From assembly GCF_014529985.1 (NCBI RefSeq), contig NZ_JACVMU010000001.1, forward strand, positions 186,001 to 250,000: a DNA stretch of 64,000 bases, given 5' to 3'. Shown one piece after another: positions 42,109 to 51,616 of this stretch (position 1 is its first letter; every line of letters starts with the position of its first letter). Both the position numbers and the translations under genes were made by a program. The notes under the pieces are model-generated. The model was not told the origin of the DNA. It saw nothing but the letters and a program-made list of their open reading frames with translations, and did not search any database. The stretch comes from Leucobacter sp. cx-42 (GTDB lineage: Bacteria > Actinomycetota > Actinomycetes > Actinomycetales > Microbacteriaceae).

Positions 42109-43156
42109 TTTGTACTTCCCTCCATTCCGCATCACACAACGCCATGGCTTCAAAGTTCCAGGACATGCGTTGTACGGTCGCGGAGACAGGTTCGCGGTCA
42201 AGCGGTGCGAACCGTACGACATCGTTGGGTTGGAGCGGCAAGATGGCGTGCGTCACGTCAAGCTTTGCGACCGGGCTCATGCGGTCGAGCAGACGCTTCT
42301 GAGCGAGCAGGTTCGCGGCTGCCTGGTCAGCAACTTCCACGCCTTCATCCACCGCGGTGATCACTCGCCCGTCACGGTTCTGCACCGAGAACGGGCTATC
42401 CGGGTTCTCATTCACGGCGACGCCGACAAGCCCTGGTTTCTCGTCATCGCCTTGCCCAACGACCACGAACTTGTTTGGCACTGATGACAGCTCCTGAGTG
42501 CGACCCCAATCCGGGGTATGCACGGCAGCCGCTCCAGCAGCGAACTCGTACGCGGGTGAACGTTCTGCCGGTGACACGTACGGCTCGACCCGGAACATGC
42601 CAAACCCGTCACACCACAACGACCAGTACCCGGCAGCTTCGAGCAGCTCATTGATGATCGTGAGCTTTGGTGTGCCAGGTGGCCACATCGTTGGGCCGCG
42701 CGTGACCGCGTCAGAATCGGTCACCGCGATGTTGAGTTCCCCCGTCGACTTGATCAAATCGACCACCGTGGGGATGATCTTCTTCCCCGCGGGATACGAC
42801 AATGTCATCTCTGTCGTATCCTCGTCAACGACTGCAAGCGGCGAGAGAAGACCAACATCGAACGTGAGTCCGTCCGCGCCGAACTTTTCAGCAGGCGATG
42901 ACAGCAGCAACGTGCACACAGGCCACGGCTCAACCCCTGGGATGCCTGGGTTGTAGATTGCCCGCATCCGGTGTCGCATGAAATCGATCTCATGCCCGGT
43001 GTTTTTCACTTCGATGCTGCCTGACCAGCCCAGGCGACTCAGCGCGGCAACCTCGCAGCTGCCGCCCTTCACACCAGGAACATCACTGATGGGAGCGTTG
43101 TCACGGTCAAGGAGCTGGAAACGCCACGATGGGCGGCGTACGCCGTGCAAGTTCAT
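42101..43156 (-). CDS. Minor tail protein (tail-tip hub-like)
   Basis: 351 residues. N-terminus WRFQLLDRDNAPISDVPGVK and SRLGWSGSIEVKNTGHEIDF, central PKLTIINELLEAAGYWSLWC, C-terminus ILPLQPNDVVRFAPLDREPV. The order of segments matches hub/Gp27-like minor tail proteins of actinosiphoviruses placed after the distal tail gene. Overlaps the upstream FN3 gene by 4 bases. Confidence 0.65.
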   Translation of the reverse strand: MNLHGVRRPSWRFQLLDRDNAPISDVPGVKGGSCEVAALSRLGWSGSIEVKNTGHEIDFMRHRMRAIYNPGIPGVEPWPVCTLLLSSPAEKFGADGLTFDVGLLSPLAVVDEDTTEMTLSYPAGKKIIPTVVDLIKSTGELNIAVTDSDAVTRGPTMWPPGTPKLTIINELLEAAGYWSLWCDGFGMFRVEPYVSPAERSPAYEFAAGAAAVHTPDWGRTQELSSVPNKFVVVGQGDDEKPGLVGVAVNENPDSPFSVQNRDGRVITAVDEGVEVADQAAANLLAQKRLLDRMSPVAKLDVTHAILPLQPNDVVRFAPLDREPVSATVQRMSWNFEAMALCDAEWREVQNV

Positions 43157-45294
43157 GCCCGCTCCGTTTCCTCGACAGCAAACGAGTACGTCCAGATGCC
43201 GTCAAACTCTCGGTCTACGACGAGCTCACCAGCAAGCACCCCATACATGCGTTCACCGGTTGGATCCCGATACAGGTGCACCGGTTCCGCGACCAACGCA
43301 AGATCCTGCAGCGCTCGCCGGGTGACAACGTCTTGGTCATCGTCGAGCAGTCGACCTGAATGCGTGACCGAACGATCCACATAGGGAGATGAGTACGCGA
43401 CCGCGAGCGGGCGCCCCTCAAACCGGTGCTTGGTTCGAGCGCGTGCAACGCTCACGCTCACTTCTGGGTCATACGGGAGGCGAGCGGTCACCATGTAACC
43501 TTCACCGCCGCCCAGCCAGACCGCCCAAGATTCAGCCATCAACACTTCAGTGACATCCGCAGACGCCCCGAACTGGGTGTACGCGGTCACGCGATACATG
43601 GTTTCCCCGAATGAACGACACTCGGCATCTGTCACTTGCGCGACAGGTTCGAGACCTTCAACAACGAGTTCCCACGTTTCACCATCGAACGATCGTTCGA
43701 CTTGCATCGAAACGGTCGGCTCAACTACGTCTTCACTCTCGCCAGGTTCCACCGCAATGGATCCGGTGCCGCGTTCGTCATCCCAACCCAACATCACCGA
43801 GGGCAGAGCAGGCGGCAGGAACTCGACAAGGAATTCCTGCACTGACCATTCTGAAAGCACCGCACCGACAGCCACCTGCACGGCAACCTGGAAAGTTGCG
43901 CCGTCAGGAAGTCGCGTGCGCAGCGCGACCTGAGTTGTTGGGCCCGTGCCAGAGCGTGTCTCGAGCACGTCTTCTCCGGAGCGAAGTTCCACAAGCCACG
44001 AGGACTGGGCAAGCGAGTCAGCTTGCACGGTTTCCCACACGACGGTGAGCGTTGGCCGCTCATGCACCTCACCAGGCGTCACCACAGTCACCTGTGGCAG
44101 CTCGATGACTTGCGTGACAGCAACAGCTGACCAAGCACCGAACTCCGCATGCCCGCCCTTGGTGCGCACCTGCCATTCCAGAGACCCCGGACCCACATCA
44201 AGGTACGCAGCTTCCGTCCCGTCTGCGACGGTGACAGTGATCCACGCTCCCCCTGCAACGCGGTATCGCAGCTCCGCAGCAGACTGTGGAGAGGTGTCCA
44301 CCGAGTTGTGTCGCCACGAAAACGGCACTGAACCTTCACCGGTGAAACCACCGTTGGGGGCGAGGTTCGTGGGAGCGCCCGGAGGTGCCGGAACGTACAC
44401 GGTTGCCGAATATGCAGACCATCCGCTTACGAGGTTTCCAAGTTTCGCTCGCACCCGGTATCGATGTGAGACCGTGTTCGACGGGGCGGTGTGCGTCCAC
44501 GGTAGCTGCACCGAGGACGCAATTACCGCGCCATTGTCTTCGATGTCGTACGAGGTCGCATATGGCGGCAAGGTTGAGGCTGCCACCGCGATTGACGTGC
44601 CCGAACGAACCGCGCTCACACCAGATGGTGCTGCCGGTGTCGTATACACCGCGCCTGGCGTTCCCGAGAACGCAGACGTACCATTCGCGTTGACGCCACG
44701 AACCTTGTAGTAATACCGCTGATTCGCCTTTGTGGTTTTATCAACGTAGGAGAACGCGTTCCCTGATGCAGTACCGATCTGCGTCATGTTCGACGTGCTC
44801 GTGCCACGCCACACCTGCACTGACGTGTACGTCGAGTTACGTGACCAGTTCAGCGAGTGCTGGGTGTCCGAGTTCCGTGTCACCGTTGGGGTGGAAGGCG
44901 CAGCAGGCGGAGAAATCGAGGGAAGCTTCGGCGGCGTCAACGTGCCGTCGACTGTTCCCCCGCCGAGCTCTCCATACCCAGCGATGTCGTCAAATACGCC
45001 GCGCCATGCACGAGGAGCATCACCAGCGAAAGTGACAGTCCCAGACTTCAACGTGAGTGTTGAATAATTCCGGAAGTCATAGCCGCTGATAGACCCACTC
45101 GAAACAACTGCCGAGTGTGGCGAGCGCACCGACCAGTAGCCGGTGCCGCTCGCCCATTTGCCCGAGCCGCTGTTCTTGATCAGTTGCAGCGAGTACGAGT
45201 AGGTGGTGGTGCGTGCGGACGCGTTTTGAGACTGAACGACAACCGTCAAACGAAGCGTGTACCCGCTTGACAGTGTCTTGTTGAATACAGCCAT
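43153..45294 (-). CDS. Tail protein with fibronectin type III domains
   Basis: 713 residues. An N-terminal jelly-roll-like domain (LRLTVVVQSQNASARTTTYS), then several FN3-like repeats: PSTPTVTRNSDTQHSLNWSR, PAAPSGVSAVRSGTSIAVAA, PGAPTNLAPNGGF. The C-terminal part carries the conserved tail segment VSVSVARARTKHRFEGRPLA. FN3 domains in tails aid surface binding. Follows the tape-measure gene by 10 bases, the position of the distal-tail or major minor-tail protein. Confidence 0.75.
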   Translation of the reverse strand: MAVFNKTLSSGYTLRLTVVVQSQNASARTTTYSYSLQLIKNSGSGKWASGTGYWSVRSPHSAVVSSGSISGYDFRNYSTLTLKSGTVTFAGDAPRAWRGVFDDIAGYGELGGGTVDGTLTPPKLPSISPPAAPSTPTVTRNSDTQHSLNWSRNSTYTSVQVWRGTSTSNMTQIGTASGNAFSYVDKTTKANQRYYYKVRGVNANGTSAFSGTPGAVYTTPAAPSGVSAVRSGTSIAVAASTLPPYATSYDIEDNGAVIASSVQLPWTHTAPSNTVSHRYRVRAKLGNLVSGWSAYSATVYVPAPPGAPTNLAPNGGFTGEGSVPFSWRHNSVDTSPQSAAELRYRVAGGAWITVTVADGTEAAYLDVGPGSLEWQVRTKGGHAEFGAWSAVAVTQVIELPQVTVVTPGEVHERPTLTVVWETVQADSLAQSSWLVELRSGEDVLETRSGTGPTTQVALRTRLPDGATFQVAVQVAVGAVLSEWSVQEFLVEFLPPALPSVMLGWDDERGTGSIAVEPGESEDVVEPTVSMQVERSFDGETWELVVEGLEPVAQVTDAECRSFGETMYRVTAYTQFGASADVTEVLMAESWAVWLGGGEGYMVTARLPYDPEVSVSVARARTKHRFEGRPLAVAYSSPYVDRSVTHSGRLLDDDQDVVTRRALQDLALVAEPVHLYRDPTGERMYGVLAGELVVDREFDGIWTYSFAVEETERA

Positions 45295-45304
45295 TGCTAG
45301 CCTT

Positions 45305-48300
45305 CTAGTTCAGTCCTTGACGCGTCCGCATGCGCGCCGCATCTCGTCGCCCTGCTCGCTGGATCCGCGAATCGGCCTTGTGCTCGACATATGCGTCGAA
45401 TTCCTCTTCGCCCACACGAAGCACGAGCTGATCGCCAGACCTCAGCCCGCCGCCGTCACGGCTTGCCCGAATGTCATCCCACTGAGATCCAGTGAGAATG
45501 GGTTCTGGGCGTCGTGTCTTGTTCTGCACCAGGTGCGTACCCGGGTCGAGGAACCCGCCGTTGTCATACAGCAGCGGCGCAATTCCGCCGCCCCAAGGCA
45601 GCATCGATTTGCCCCATTTGATAGCTCGATCGATGCCATCAGCACCGATCCCCCAGGCCGCATCGATCCACATTTCCGACCCTGGGAAGGCTTTCGTGAA
45701 CTGCCCCTTGAGCAGTCCTTTCAAGCCTTCGAAGATGTCGAGCATTCCCGCGTCCCCTGCACCGTCGAGGTATGGGCGCGGATTGATCCGGTCGCCGTTC
45801 TTCAGTACCTCGTAGTGCAAGTGAGGGCCGGTCGAGTCACCAGTGGTGCCTTCGTAGCCGATGACCTGGCGCTGCTTGACTTTCTGCCCGACCGCCACAA
45901 TCGGCGGTGACATCATGTGCTTGTAGCGGGTGCCCAGGCCTCGACCGTGGTTCAGGCCAGCCATCCAGCCGCCGCCGCCGTACCAGCCAGAGAAGTCGAC
46001 TGTGCCTGACGCGGCCGCGCGGATCGGTGTGCCCTGAGGCAATGCAAGGTCGATGCCCCTATGTCCCGGGTAGCCGCCGTACTCTTCAGTAACGACAGCG
46101 CCAGGCATCGGGTGCACCAGACCGCCACGTGCGAGCCCTTGCAGCATCGAAGCGAACCCGATTCCACGTCGCCCCGCAGCATTTGCTGCAAGGAACGCCG
46201 ACCGGTCTGCAGAAGTACGCAGCGCCTCGGACACCATCATTCCCTCGCCACGGCGAGCCATGATCAACTGGTCATCCCCGTCACTCATGCGTGACATTCC
46301 CGGAAGGATGCCGCCACGAGCAAAACCCTTAGGAAGCGAGAGCTTCGGAAGGTTCACGCCAGGGATTTTGTTGATCGCATCGATGAGACCGTTGAACACG
46401 GTCTCAACAACGAACTTCACCGGCTTCTTAGAAAGATCCTGGATTGCGCTCCAAGCGTTGCCAATACCATCTCGTGCACGCTCAAACGCTTTCACTGGCC
46501 CGTCTTTTACGAACGAGATCAGTGCATCCAGGATCGACTTAATGCCGTTCCACACGTTGGCGAGGGTGTTCTTGATCCCGTTCCAGACGTTCGTCCAGAT
46601 CATGCTGACGAAGTTGATCCCGTTTGAGATACCCGTCTTCACGCCTTCGATGTACCAAGTAACCAGCGTGACGATGCCATTCCAGATGCCAGCAAAGAAC
46701 GTCTTTATGCCGTTCCAAATGTTCGTCCAGATCTGGCTAATGAACGTGCCGACTACACCGATGATGGTTTGAATCTCGGTGATCTTCTGCAACACCCATT
46801 CAGTGATCGAAGTCCACAGGTCCACGAAGTACTGTTTGATCGCATCCCAGTTCTGAATGATCTGCCCGAAGACTGTCCACTCAAGGAACATCTGCACAAC
46901 CCAATCGAGGGCCGTCTGGAAGACGCTCTTAACGCCTTCCCAGAACTGACCAAACCAGGCGGTGATTGCATCCCAGTTTTGGATGATCTGCCCGATTGGT
47001 GTCCAGTCCAGGAACAGCTGCACTACTGCGGCGAGCGCGTCTGAGAAGAACGTTGTGATCTTGTTCCAGAATTCGCTGAACCAGGCGGTGATCGAGTCCC
47101 AGTTCTTGATGATCAGACCAAGCGGCGTCCATTCCATGATGAATGACGTGATGAGTTCGATGACCTTGCTGAATACCAGCGTGATCTCGTCCCAGACATC
47201 AGAGAAGAAGGATGCAATTGCGTCCCAGTTCTTGATGATGAGGCCAAGTGGCGTCCAATCAAGGAACAGCTGTATGAGGAAGTTGATCGCGTTCGTAAAC
47301 GCGATCTTGATGTTTTCCCATGCTTCGGTGAAGAACTGGGTGATCTCGCCCCAGTGTTCAACAACCCATTGGATGGCTAGGCCGAGTGGCCCGATGATGA
47401 ATGAGAGCAGAAGTCCCCAGTGGTTCTTCACGAAGGACACGACGTTTTGTACTGCCTCGGTGGTGAACTTGACGATGTTGTCCCAGGCTTCACCCAAGAA
47501 CTGAGTGAATTCGCCCCAGATCTTTCGTCCGAGTTCTGTCTTGGTGAAGAACCACACCAGGCCGGCAACTAGCGCAGCGATTCCTGCGACAACCCATGTG
47601 ATTGGGCTCTTCCAAAGTGCAGCGTTGAATACCTTCTGGGCTACTGCGCCAGCTTTCATGGCCAGCGTCTGGCCTTTGGTCGCGCCAGTCAGTGCTTTTG
47701 TTACGCCTGCGCCGCCGAGCGCTACTGCGTTCCAGCCTGCTTGCATAAGCTTGATCGCACCAATCGCTGCGGGTAGTGCCTTCAGTGGAAACAGCAGGAG
47801 TTTGGTGACCTGGATGAGAGTGCCTACGCCGGTGATGATCTTTCCGACGATTGAAAGCACTGGGCCGAGCACTAAAAGTACTCCGGCGGCAACTCCGATG
47901 AACTTCTTTTGCCCTTCAGAAAGCCCGTTCCACCAGCCGATCAGTTCTTTGATTTTCCCTGCGACTGTGGTCACCAGTGATGCGATCCGGTTGCCGATGT
48001 CTGTGGCGAACTTAGAGAATTCTTCCGATTTGAGCGTGTCCAGGAAGCTCGCTGCCTCGGTTTTCATGAGCTCGAATGTGGGCTCCATGAACTTCGCGCC
48101 GATCTTGCCAAGGTTTGACAAGATGTTTGAGGTGACACCAGCCCATGTCTCGGCGTACGATTCAGCTGCTTTTCCAGCGTTCTTATCGAGGACTGCGTTG
48201 AAGTCTTCAATGGAGATTTCGCCTCGGTTGGCCATCCCTTCGATTTCGCCAGCCGCAACGCCATAGTGATCAGCAAGCTGAGTGATGATCGGGATCTGGT

Positions 48301-49312
48301 TCTGCACCATCTGGGACAGGTCGCCGTAGGTCACCTTGTTCTTTGAGAGAACGTTGTTCAGTAGGTACCCGGCGTGCTCGCTCTCCACGTTGTAAGCGGC
48401 GCTTACATTCGCGACACGTTTGAGCTGAGCTTCCAACCCCTGTAGTGGCACGGATCCCGTTGCCAAGATCCCGACTGCCAGCGAAGCGCCAGTTGCCATA
48501 GACAGTGAGGTGTTAGTGACTCCAGCATCGACTTGCTTCATCACCGCGTCAGCGTCCATGCCAAGACCCTTGAACTGGCCTCTGGCGGTATCAATGCCAA
48601 CGAGTCGTTTGAATCCAAGTGCGCCTACGAGTGCTGCTACTGATCCTCCAGCGATCAGGACAGGTGTAGTGATCTTTGATGTGATGCTGTCGCCTACGCC
48701 TGAAATCTGAGCGCCAGCACTCTTCCATTTGTTGCCGATCTCATCGAGGCGGGCGCTTGCGAGCGGGAGCCATTCGAGAGCTCGCGCGCTCTTGGACCCC
48801 TCAGCCTCCAGCGCCGATGTGTATGCCTTTGACGCTTCTGTCGCATTTCGCTTAGCCTCAGTAACCGAGTTCTGTGCGGAAACCACTGAGCGGCTAGTTC
48901 CGGCAGCATCAGCCTGCGCCTTCGCCAGAGCCGCCTCAGCTTTTTCAAGATCTCCAGTGCTGGCCTTGCCACTGGCACGAAGCTTCTCGAGCTTCTCTTC
49001 GGCGCTTGTGACCTTGGCTGATGCTGTTCCGTGCTGTGCGCGTGCCTTCACCAAGGCGTGCTCTGCGTCAGCAAGTTTCTTGGCCGCGGTGGTTTGCTTA
49101 TCAAATGCGGCAGCGGTTGCCTCCGCGAATTTCTTCGCAACCTGATTCTTCAATGATGCGCCGACCGAGTCAGAGATCTGTTTGCCGATCCTCTTCCCAG
49201 CAGCAGAAGTGTCTACCCCTCCAACCGCCTTATTGATCTCTTTCCCGATACCGGGCGCTTTCACGATTAGAGAAAGATACGCAGATGCGACTTCGATTCC
49301 GTTTGCAGCCAT
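45305..49312 (-). CDS. Tape measure protein with M23 peptidase domain
   Basis: 1335 residues; sets tail length. N-terminal coiled coil (ATAAAFDKQTTAAKKLADAE), a tape-measure core with LLNNVLSKNKVTYGDLSQMV, hydrophobic helices, a repeat block (about residues 660-850), then near 1066-1185 an M23 lysostaphin-type endopeptidase with GHRGIDLALPQGTP and TGPHLHYEV, needed to open peptidoglycan during DNA entry. ATG at 49312 is chosen because GGAGG lies upstream; the frame reaches 49384 without another site. The opposite-strand lipoprotein gene begins only 135 bases away. Confidence 0.93.
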   Translation of the reverse strand: MAANGIEVASAYLSLIVKAPGIGKEINKAVGGVDTSAAGKRIGKQISDSVGASLKNQVAKKFAEATAAAFDKQTTAAKKLADAEHALVKARAQHGTASAKVTSAEEKLEKLRASGKASTGDLEKAEAALAKAQADAAGTSRSVVSAQNSVTEAKRNATEASKAYTSALEAEGSKSARALEWLPLASARLDEIGNKWKSAGAQISGVGDSITSKITTPVLIAGGSVAALVGALGFKRLVGIDTARGQFKGLGMDADAVMKQVDAGVTNTSLSMATGASLAVGILATGSVPLQGLEAQLKRVANVSAAYNVESEHAGYLLNNVLSKNKVTYGDLSQMVQNQIPIITQLADHYGVAAGEIEGMANRGEISIEDFNAVLDKNAGKAAESYAETWAGVTSNILSNLGKIGAKFMEPTFELMKTEAASFLDTLKSEEFSKFATDIGNRIASLVTTVAGKIKELIGWWNGLSEGQKKFIGVAAGVLLVLGPVLSIVGKIITGVGTLIQVTKLLLFPLKALPAAIGAIKLMQAGWNAVALGGAGVTKALTGATKGQTLAMKAGAVAQKVFNAALWKSPITWVVAGIAALVAGLVWFFTKTELGRKIWGEFTQFLGEAWDNIVKFTTEAVQNVVSFVKNHWGLLLSFIIGPLGLAIQWVVEHWGEITQFFTEAWENIKIAFTNAINFLIQLFLDWTPLGLIIKNWDAIASFFSDVWDEITLVFSKVIELITSFIMEWTPLGLIIKNWDSITAWFSEFWNKITTFFSDALAAVVQLFLDWTPIGQIIQNWDAITAWFGQFWEGVKSVFQTALDWVVQMFLEWTVFGQIIQNWDAIKQYFVDLWTSITEWVLQKITEIQTIIGVVGTFISQIWTNIWNGIKTFFAGIWNGIVTLVTWYIEGVKTGISNGINFVSMIWTNVWNGIKNTLANVWNGIKSILDALISFVKDGPVKAFERARDGIGNAWSAIQDLSKKPVKFVVETVFNGLIDAINKIPGVNLPKLSLPKGFARGGILPGMSRMSDGDDQLIMARRGEGMMVSEALRTSADRSAFLAANAAGRRGIGFASMLQGLARGGLVHPMPGAVVTEEYGGYPGHRGIDLALPQGTPIRAAASGTVDFSGWYGGGGWMAGLNHGRGLGTRYKHMMSPPIVAVGQKVKQRQVIGYEGTTGDSTGPHLHYEVLKNGDRINPRPYLDGAGDAGMLDIFEGLKGLLKGQFTKAFPGSEMWIDAAWGIGADGIDRAIKWGKSMLPWGGGIAPLLYDNGGFLDPGTHLVQNKTRRPEPILTGSQWDDIRASRDGGGLRSGDQLVLRVGEEEFDAYVEHKADSRIQRAGRRDAARMRTRQGLN
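46846..47275 (-). repeat. Tandem repeat in the tape measure gene
   Basis: Four copies, about 126 bases apart (46846, 46973, 47099, 47224), each encoding a variant of FLDWTPLGLIIKNWDAI plus an FFSDVWDEI-like helix. Protein repeats: WTPLGLIIKNWDAI, WTPLGLIIKNWDSI, WTPIGQIIQNWDAI, WTVFGQIIQNWDAI. Unit number could change tail length by recombination. Confidence 0.75.
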
Positions 49313-49331
49313 GAATGCCTCCGGGACAGCA

Positions 49332-49364
49332 AAACGCCCCACATCTGTAAAGAGGTGAGGCGTT
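49332..49364 (-). terminator. Hairpin just before the tape measure start
   Basis: AAACGCCCCACATCT and AGAGGTGAGGCGTTT pair with two mismatches; on the minus strand it ends GGCGTTTTG. It would check late transcription between the chaperone genes and the tape measure. Confidence 0.5.
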
Positions 49365-49447
49365 TGGTGGTTGAAAAATGCCATCCGCTAGTTGGCTGTT
49401 CTGGTCGCGCCATTCGGCAGGACTGCGGAGAAATCTATGGAGCCGAT

Positions 49448-49933
49448 ATGCTCAGCTCTATGGCTATGAACACTCGTCGACTTTTGGTAACTGCTGCCAC
49501 ATTGTCAGCAGCTTTTCTGCTTACTGGATGCTCTTCCCCAGAACCTGTCACGGACAGCCAGGAAGCAGCTCAACCTGCAGAAGCGCAAGAGCTGACGACC
49601 GCCGATGTCGAAGTACTCGACTTGAGTACAGATGATCGGAAATTCGTTTCAGTGAACTTCCCGGTTGAAGACGCCATGACGAACTCTGGCGTTGTCTCAA
49701 GCTTGCAAGAAGGGTGTGTTGTTGCAATCCTTGCTGCCAAGGAAAAAACTGACTCTTGGTATGACTACAACACGATCCAATGCATGGGATCAATCAACGG
49801 CGAACACCATGTTGGTAGCGCAAACTTCAGTGGTGCAGCTCTTTCTGAAATCTCAGATCAGCATATGAAGGATGACCCGGCAGCTTTCTGGGAGAGCGCC
49901 GAGTCATCCAGCATTGCACCTGCCTACAACTGA
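49448..49933 (+). CDS. Prophage lipoprotein, opposite-strand moron
   Basis: 161 residues from ATG 49448 (GGAG 6 bases before). Hydrophobic leader and lipobox: LLVTAATLSAAFLLTGCSSP. The body is acidic with two further Cys (EGCVVAILAAKEK and NTIQCMGSIN), likely a disulfide. No family recognised. It is read against the late operon, between the tail chaperones and the tape measure, so must have its own promoter and may be expressed from the prophage. Ltp-type lipoproteins of other phages block superinfection by acting on tape measures; similar role is inference. Confidence 0.65.
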   Translation: MLSSMAMNTRRLLVTAATLSAAFLLTGCSSPEPVTDSQEAAQPAEAQELTTADVEVLDLSTDDRKFVSVNFPVEDAMTNSGVVSSLQEGCVVAILAAKEKTDSWYDYNTIQCMGSINGEHHVGSANFSGAALSEISDQHMKDDPAAFWESAESSSIAPAYN

Positions 49934-49963
49934 TCCGATACGCTTTGGCCTCCTTCGGATGCC

Positions 49964-50209
49964 TTAGTGAATGTTGCGTCCGAGAGCTTTGAGAAGCTCG
50001 TTGTTGCGGGCGTCTTTTCGCGCTGTCTCAACATCGGCGGTTTGAACGTGTCCACGGCCAGTCCACCGGTGTTCGTTTGAGACGTACTCATAATTGCCAT
50101 CGGCATCAGCAGCGATCTCACGGCCGATCTTGTCGACCGTTGGTTGAGCTGACTTCAACAGTTTGTTGATGCCTCGCAGATTGAGCTTCACTCGCGGTTT
50201 GCTGGACAC
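49964..50209 (-). CDS. Small phage structural protein (KVKLNL type)
   Basis: 81 residues from GTG 50209 with GGAGGGCGCAAC upstream. KPRVKLNLRGINKLLKSAQP, VDKIGREIAADADG and RGHVQTADVETARKDARNNE match small proteins of actinophages usually found among the head-tail connector genes, resembling a short HK97-gp10-like neck protein. Its place after the chaperones is unusual. Overlaps the chaperone extension by 92 bases in another frame. Confidence 0.6.
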   Translation of the reverse strand: MSSKPRVKLNLRGINKLLKSAQPTVDKIGREIAADADGNYEYVSNEHRWTGRGHVQTADVETARKDARNNELLKALGRNIH

Positions 50210-50965
50210 GTTGCGCCCTCCGTTTCTTGAATGCTTGCACGTTGCGCGACAGCTGAGCGCGCTTACGCTCGCGCGAACGAATACCCTCTGGCGGTGCCGG
50301 CCTGGTCAGCTTCTTCGAGCTGTTCACCTGAGCAAGTGTGAAGTTGAGCTCACGAATCGCTGCCACTTCATCAGTCATCGCGAGCGCACCACCAACCCAC
50401 TCATATACGGCACTGCCTGCTGGCACATGGACAAGCATGTGAGCGACCTCGAGCGCGTCTTCTCGGCCCGCCTCCACGTCAGAGAGGCGCACGCCGTAGT
50501 ACCGCATCAGGTCGGCGGTAACACGGTCGCGGCACTCTTTGATCAGGGAGACGAGCAGGATTAGTTTTTTGCGCCAGCCTTCTCGAAGAACAGCTCGAAC
50601 CAGGCGGCAAGGTCTTCACCATCGGTGAAGCCTTCTTCATCAGCGATGAGGGTCAGCAGGTCTTCAAAGCCCTGCTTGCCGATCATGCGTGAGATCGCGA
50701 CATCGATGTCGCCATTCTTGAACTGCATGCCAGTGCGAATGTCGCGAGCGTAACGCGCATCGACTTCGAAGGCCTGACCGCGGAACTCGAACGAGATCAT
50801 GTGCCCGTTCTTTGGCTGATGATCGTCAGGCTTGCGCGGCGACAGCTCACGAGTGCTCGCAGCGCGCTCTTCTGCCTTCGCAGCATTGCGTGCCGCAATC
50901 GCAGCATCAAGGTCAGCGTCGCTCATCATCGCGACAGGTGCAGTGGTGTTGGTGTTCTCAGTCAT
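50118..50965 (-). CDS. Tail assembly chaperone, -1 frameshift product (GT-type)
   Basis: Made by a -1 slip at 50570-50564: ribosomes reading GCA AAA AAC TAA shift to continue KLILLVSLIKECRDRVTADL and into MRYYGVRLSDVEAG, ending at 50118. The extension ends in a very basic tail (SRERKRAQLSRNVQAFKKRR). In lambda-like phages the longer form binds tail subunits; the ratio is set by frameshift efficiency. Product would be about 282 residues. Confidence 0.85.
50561..50965 (-). CDS. Tail assembly chaperone (G-type)
   Basis: 134 residues: acidic, with FEFRGQAFEVDARYARDIRT, GMQFKNGDIDVAISRMIGKQ and LAAWFELFFEKAGAKN at the end. The position between the major tail protein and the tape measure, and the slippery A AAA AAC at its last codons, mark it as the shorter of the two chaperones that coat the tape measure during tail assembly. 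Confidence 0.85.
   Translation of the reverse strand: MTENTNTTAPVAMMSDADLDAAIAARNAAKAEERAASTRELSPRKPDDHQPKNGHMISFEFRGQAFEVDARYARDIRTGMQFKNGDIDVAISRMIGKQGFEDLLTLIADEEGFTDGEDLAAWFELFFEKAGAKN
50564..50570 (-). promoter_or_regulatory. Programmed -1 frameshift site
   Basis: A AAA AAC read on the minus strand in the zero frame GCA AAA AAC, directly before the TAA stop (50563-50561). It is a textbook slippery heptamer (X XXY YYZ), and the -1 frame stays open for about 150 codons. Confidence 0.9.
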
Positions 50966-51049
50966 GGTGACTCCATTTCGTAAAAGATTGTGTGTGACTC
51001 AGAAGGTGTGGTTGGGGCGCGGAGTCACCACGCACCCCAACCGGTCTAG

Positions 51050-51616
51050 TTAGGCCGCAGCCTCGAGGAACTCCGGCTCGTTCGACAGCCAGTAGCTCTC
51101 GCCAGTCTCGGTGTACGTGAACTCGTAGACAGGATCATCTTCAATGTTCGCGACATACGTTCCACGCTCAGCAACAGCGGCAAGCTCGATGCACTTCATG
51201 CGCGTGTGGCCAGCGTTGTCGACAAGCTTGATGATGAGCACTCGCTCAATCGTCGGGATCGAAGAAGGCATGTCGATGCGGGCGATCTTCTTGTCCTCCT
51301 CACCGACGAGGACGGGCTTGCCGTGGCCGTAGTAATTCTCGGTCACGATGATGTTGTCTTCGAGCGCCGCGAACTTGTGCGACTTCTTGGTCGATGTGTT
51401 GCGGAGCTTCACGATCTTGGCGCCCTGCCAAGCCTTCGTCTCCTTCGACTCGACCTCGACGCTCTCTTCGAGGCCGCCCTCAGAGATGAGACCGAACTCA
51501 AGGAAGTCCGCAGGGATCTCGAACGAGTCAGTGGGAAGCGTGGTTCCCTTCGGCGCGATATAGATGCCGCAAGCTTCGGCGTTCCACTCGCGCATGTTGC
51601 TGCTATTAGTTGCCAT
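51050..51616 (-). CDS. Major tail protein
   Basis: 188 residues from ATG 51616 (GGAGGCCAAGAAGA upstream). GIYIAPKGTTLPTDSFEIPA, FLEFGLISEGGLEESVEVES and LRNTSTKKSHKFAALEDNII is the beta-rich tube-protein pattern of Microbacterium- and Arthrobacter-type siphoviruses, ending YTETGESYWLSNEPEF. Followed by the chaperones, as expected for the tube subunit. Overlaps the gene before by 11 bases. Confidence 0.8.
   Translation of the reverse strand: MATNSSNMREWNAEACGIYIAPKGTTLPTDSFEIPADFLEFGLISEGGLEESVEVESKETKAWQGAKIVKLRNTSTKKSHKFAALEDNIIVTENYYGHGKPVLVGEEDKKIARIDMPSSIPTIERVLIIKLVDNAGHTRMKCIELAAVAERGTYVANIEDDPVYEFTYTETGESYWLSNEPEFLEAAA

Noticed and set aside
46846-47275. CRISPR-like array
   Set aside because: The regular 126-base repeats lie within the tape measure frame and encode protein repeats; no short repeat-spacer pattern.
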